Below, one piece after another: positions 24,220 to 28,854 of a DNA stretch of 28,854 nt. The first letter of the stretch is position 1, and each line of letters begins with the position of its first letter. A program made the translations under genes and the position numbers. The stretch comes from GCA-2746795 sp964643965 (GTDB lineage Bacteria > Chloroflexota > Anaerolineae > Promineifilales > Promineifilaceae). The stretch is from assembly GCA_964643965.1 (NCBI GenBank), contig CAZXVH010000068.1, positions 1-28,854 of the forward strand. The letters are read 5' to 3'. The notes under the pieces were generated by a model. That model searched no databases and had not been told where the DNA came from. It saw nothing but the letters and a program-made list of their open reading frames with translations.

Positions 24220-25956
24220 TCAGGCGCGACGGCCGTTCCACCACCAGCCTCCCACCAGCAGCAAACCAACCAGGCCGGCCGCACCCCACAACCAAAAAGC
24301 GCTGTTCCCCACCTGGCTCTGGGCGTGTTCAGGGGCAGCAGTGGGCGGAACGGCCGTTTCCCCATCATCCACCAGCAGCGCCACGGCCGTCACCACAGGC
24401 GTGGGGGACGGCGTGAAAGAAGCGGTCGGCTCAGGGGTGTCGGTCGCTGTATTCGTGGCGGTCGGGGTCTGAGTGGGAACGGCCGTTGCCGTAGCAGTCG
24501 GCGTTTCCGTAGGCAAAGGCGTGGGCGAGGCAGAGGGCGTGGGCGTTATGGTAGGCACACCAATCGAGGCTGGCGCGTCGGGAATACGATCTACATCCAC
24601 CCCATTCTCCAGCAAAAACAGCGGCGGCCCACCCATCAAACATTCTTCATAACAGATTGTGCCTGCCAGATCCAGAATGTAGTAGCCGTTTTCTGGTTTA
24701 ATCATGGTTTCATTGCCCATATAGTCGGCGAGAACGGCCGTTTCCCCCACCGCCGGAATCTTCACCGTCACCGGCGTCTCACCCCGCGCCCACAACACCC
24801 GGGTGATGCCAACCGGCCGTTTAAAATTCACCACCATATAATCATCAAATTGCTGGCGGCGCACCGGAAACTCAAAGCCGCTCAAATAGGTGATCGTATT
24901 TTGATAGGCATAAAAAGCGGGCCGTTTGCTAAAATCATAGGGACGGATCAAGCCCCAGGATTCCTCGCCTGGCGCAATATTCACATCCACCAGCTTATAA
25001 ACGCCCACATGGGAAGCGCCGCTGGCAAAACTGAGCGCCGTCGCCTGCACCATATACCACGCCTGCTGCTCCAGATCAATATGGAAGCGCACCACCTCCA
25101 CCGGCCATTCCGGATCCGTGCTGGGTCGGGCATTGGTCTCGTTTACCCACACTTCCTTGCGCGGCAAAATGCCGGCCTCCGCCTGAGCGTTAAAGGCATT
25201 GCCCACAATTTGAGGGATACTCTCCGGCCGAAAATAGATGTGCAGCGTAATCACGTCAAAAAAATAATTATTTTTTGCCGCATCCGGATCGGCCAGCGCC
25301 ACCTGGAAAAATTTGCGTAAATAGCCGGGATCATGCCAATAGGTCATGCCCCCCATGTGGATGATGGCTTCAGGGTCTACGGCTTTGATCGATTTGTAAG
25401 CCACCTTGAGCAGTTGGTAATAATCTCGCATGGATCCGGCAAATTCATGCCCATATACATCGGGGGCGATGTCCGGCTCATTCCAAATAATCCAGTTATG
25501 CACCCCTAACGGGGCGTAATATTCGGCCGCTTTGCGCGTATATTCCGCCCATAAATTATCCGGGTCGTTTACCGGTAAATACAGCCCTTTGGGCACGGCC
25601 GCCGCCCCACCTTCACCCTCGGCCGCCCACTGCGGCGTGTTTTTCAAGACGCCCAAGACGGTGCGCTCGTTTTCATTGGCTTCCACCAGCCACTCTTCTA
25701 ACACATGCAGCGTATTCCAATCATCGGGGCCGGTGGGCTGAATCTGGTTCCAGTAAAACAGGATGCGCTCCCAACCCACGCCCAACTCTTCCGCTTCATC
25801 GGCCGCCCAAAACGACTCAATGGCGCCAAACCGGGGATCAACGGCCGTTTGCCTCACCGGTTCCGCCGCCACAGACCTGATTAAAACCACCTGTCCGACT
25901 AAAACGGCCGTTGCCGCCAACACAGTGATTGCTTTTACCCAACCTTTTGTAATCAT
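24220..25956 (-). CDS. Membrane-anchored glycoside-hydrolase-like protein (clan GH-A)
   Basis: This is a 578-residue exported protein. It has an N-terminal signal or anchor (residues 8-30, ending SVAA). Residues 40-400 form a TIM-barrel-like domain of the GH-A clan: WERILFYWNQIQP, then WIIWNEPDI with Glu160 as the likely acid/base, and EVWVNETNA with Glu273 as a candidate nucleophile. It is closest in feel to GH39/GH5-like proteins; the substrate is unknown. A Thr/Pro-rich linker (about 470-530) leads to a C-terminal membrane helix (FWLWGAAGLVGLLLVGGWWW) and basic tail NGRRA, so the enzyme would be held at the cell surface. The ATG start is at 25956. It converges with the pilin locus and is bracketed by a direct repeat. 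Confidence 0.78.
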   Translation of the reverse strand: MITKGWVKAITVLAATAVLVGQVVLIRSVAAEPVRQTAVDPRFGAIESFWAADEAEELGVGWERILFYWNQIQPTGPDDWNTLHVLEEWLVEANENERTVLGVLKNTPQWAAEGEGGAAAVPKGLYLPVNDPDNLWAEYTRKAAEYYAPLGVHNWIIWNEPDIAPDVYGHEFAGSMRDYYQLLKVAYKSIKAVDPEAIIHMGGMTYWHDPGYLRKFFQVALADPDAAKNNYFFDVITLHIYFRPESIPQIVGNAFNAQAEAGILPRKEVWVNETNARPSTDPEWPVEVVRFHIDLEQQAWYMVQATALSFASGASHVGVYKLVDVNIAPGEESWGLIRPYDFSKRPAFYAYQNTITYLSGFEFPVRRQQFDDYMVVNFKRPVGITRVLWARGETPVTVKIPAVGETAVLADYMGNETMIKPENGYYILDLAGTICYEECLMGGPPLFLLENGVDVDRIPDAPASIGVPTITPTPSASPTPLPTETPTATATAVPTQTPTATNTATDTPEPTASFTPSPTPVVTAVALLVDDGETAVPPTAAPEHAQSQVGNSAFWLWGAAGLVGLLLVGGWWWNGRRA

Positions 25957-26002
25957 GCAGTTATTCTTAATCCTCTAAACCCAACCAAGATTTGACGTAC
26001 CA

Positions 26003-26060
26003 GATGACAACGAATTTGAGAAAGGAACGAATTCGTTATTTTCTCAAACTCGTTGTCATC
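26003..26060. repeat. Nested inverted repeat containing the right direct-repeat copy
   Basis: Arms of 21 bases (26003-26023 and 26040-26060, 20 of 21 pairing) start GATGACAACGA. The 16-base loop contains a second palindrome, AACGAATTCGTT (26026-26037). The right copy of the 25-bp direct repeat is inside (26010-26034). It could be a strong terminator, a miniature mobile element or a recombination site. The rest of the 291-base gap (25957-26247) has a low-complexity run with three near-copies of ATCTCTAATCT just before the helicase gene. I see no clear promoter. Confidence 0.7.
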
Positions 26061-26247
26061 ATTGTAAAAAGGGTAAAGTTAACTTGAACCATGCCCAATT
26101 TCATGATGCGTAAGCAAACGAGCGGCATTATAATACGAACATGCGCCAAACGGAAACCAACGCATGTTTTTTACATATTCATATCAGAAATCGAAGATTA
26201 AAGATCGATACCCCCTCAATCTCTAATCTCAAATCTCTAATCTGCCT

Positions 26248-28548
<2,301 letters not shown>

Positions 28549-28609
28549 CGGGTAGCGAGTGGCGAGTGGCGAGTTTCTCCCACCTGCCACCCGCACTGAG
28601 CTTCTCGAA

Positions 28610-28854
28610 GCGAGGATTGGAATCCTCGCTACAGCCGACCACCATGAATGAAAATGGAGCGCAGGCGTCTCGCCTGCAAGCTCCCGCGAGGATTGGAATC
28701 CTCGGCTACAGCCGACCACCATGAATGAAAATGGAGCGCAGGCGTCTCGCCTGCAAGCTCCCGCGAGGATTGGAATCCTCGGCTACAGCCGACCACCAGG
28801 AATGAAAATGGAGCGCAGGCGTCTCGCCTGCAAGCTCCCGCGAGGATTGGAATC
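28610..28854. repeat. 77-bp tandem repeat with two hairpins per unit
   Basis: Units start at 28610, 28686, 28763 and 28840 and run off the window; the first is 76 bp and the others 77 bp. Each unit contains the palindrome CGAGGATTGGAATCCTCG and a hairpin GCAGGCG-TCT-CGCCTGC enclosed by GGAGC/GCTCC. Copies are nearly identical (one G indel, one T/G change). Short open frames in it (giving AGETPALHFH or VARIPILAS) are artefacts of the repeat. A shorter GCGAGTGGCGAGTGGCGAG tandem lies at 28555-28573. Confidence 0.9.

Noticed and set aside
24184..25320. Long plus-strand open frame of 378 codons opposite the glycoside-hydrolase-like gene
   Set aside because: It is basic, His/Arg-rich and low in structure, as expected for the antisense of a GC-rich gene. 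The minus-strand protein has a signal peptide, GH-A motifs, a linker and an anchor.
28610..28854. CRISPR array
   Set aside because: The whole 77-bp unit is repeated with no unique spacers, so it is a tandem repeat and not a CRISPR array.

Overview
The window looks like chromosome from an uncultured or little-studied member of the Chloroflexota, probably Anaerolineae-like. This is inferred from style, not from a marker gene. The signs are a SARP/BTAD-AAA regulator, Tad-type pseudopilins with very large extracellular parts, Thr/Pro-rich 'TPTPT' linkers on surface proteins, and a secreted protein ending in FLPAILKK. A palindrome, ACGGCCGT (mostly AACGGCCGTT), occurs 39 times by hand count. It is spread through host-like genes and is absent from the first 2.75 kb.

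Region 1 (1-4.05 kb) is an AT-richer accessory segment of small modules. It holds a frameshifted aminoglycoside/homoserine-kinase-like phosphotransferase, a TumA/TumE toxin-antitoxin pair, a DUF4258/YgiT-zinc-finger pair, and a P-loop kinase. It ends in the decayed remains of a DUF4160-DUF2442 module. A ~50-bp repeat carrying a promoter-like TATACT box lies upstream of two of these modules.

Region 2 (4.05-7.2 kb) encodes an orphan membrane histidine kinase and a PQQ-type beta-propeller lipoprotein. The lipoprotein's TGA stop is followed in frame by a coding-like tail. Region 3 (7.2-13.8 kb, minus strand) encodes a fused alpha-beta 2-oxo acid dehydrogenase E1, a polytopic membrane protein with a cytoplasmic AAA ATPase, and a SARP-type regulator with its own ATPase domain. 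Just upstream of the SARP gene are three AACGC boxes at exact 11-bp spacing.

Region 4 (14.1-24.1 kb, plus strand) is the most unusual part. Four proteins carry the class III (Tad/Flp) pseudopilin signal: two TadE-like, one TadG-like and one Flp-like. At least three have large extracellular regions. One TadE-like protein carries CARDB and carboxypeptidase-regulatory-like domains. The Flp-like protein carries six InlB-type repeats and a C-terminal discoidin domain. A secreted beta-propeller protein and a single-pass membrane protein lie among them. No TadA, TadB, TadC, CpaB, secretin or prepilin peptidase gene is present, so export must rely on genes elsewhere. I read this as a locus for displaying adhesive or ligand-binding domains on a Tad-like fibre.

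Region 5 (24.2-28.85 kb) encodes a membrane-anchored glycoside-hydrolase-like protein (minus strand), bracketed by a 25-bp direct repeat, and a UvrD-like superfamily I helicase (plus strand). The window ends inside a 77-bp tandem repeat whose units each contain two hairpins. I saw no rRNA, tRNA, transposase, integrase or CRISPR array.
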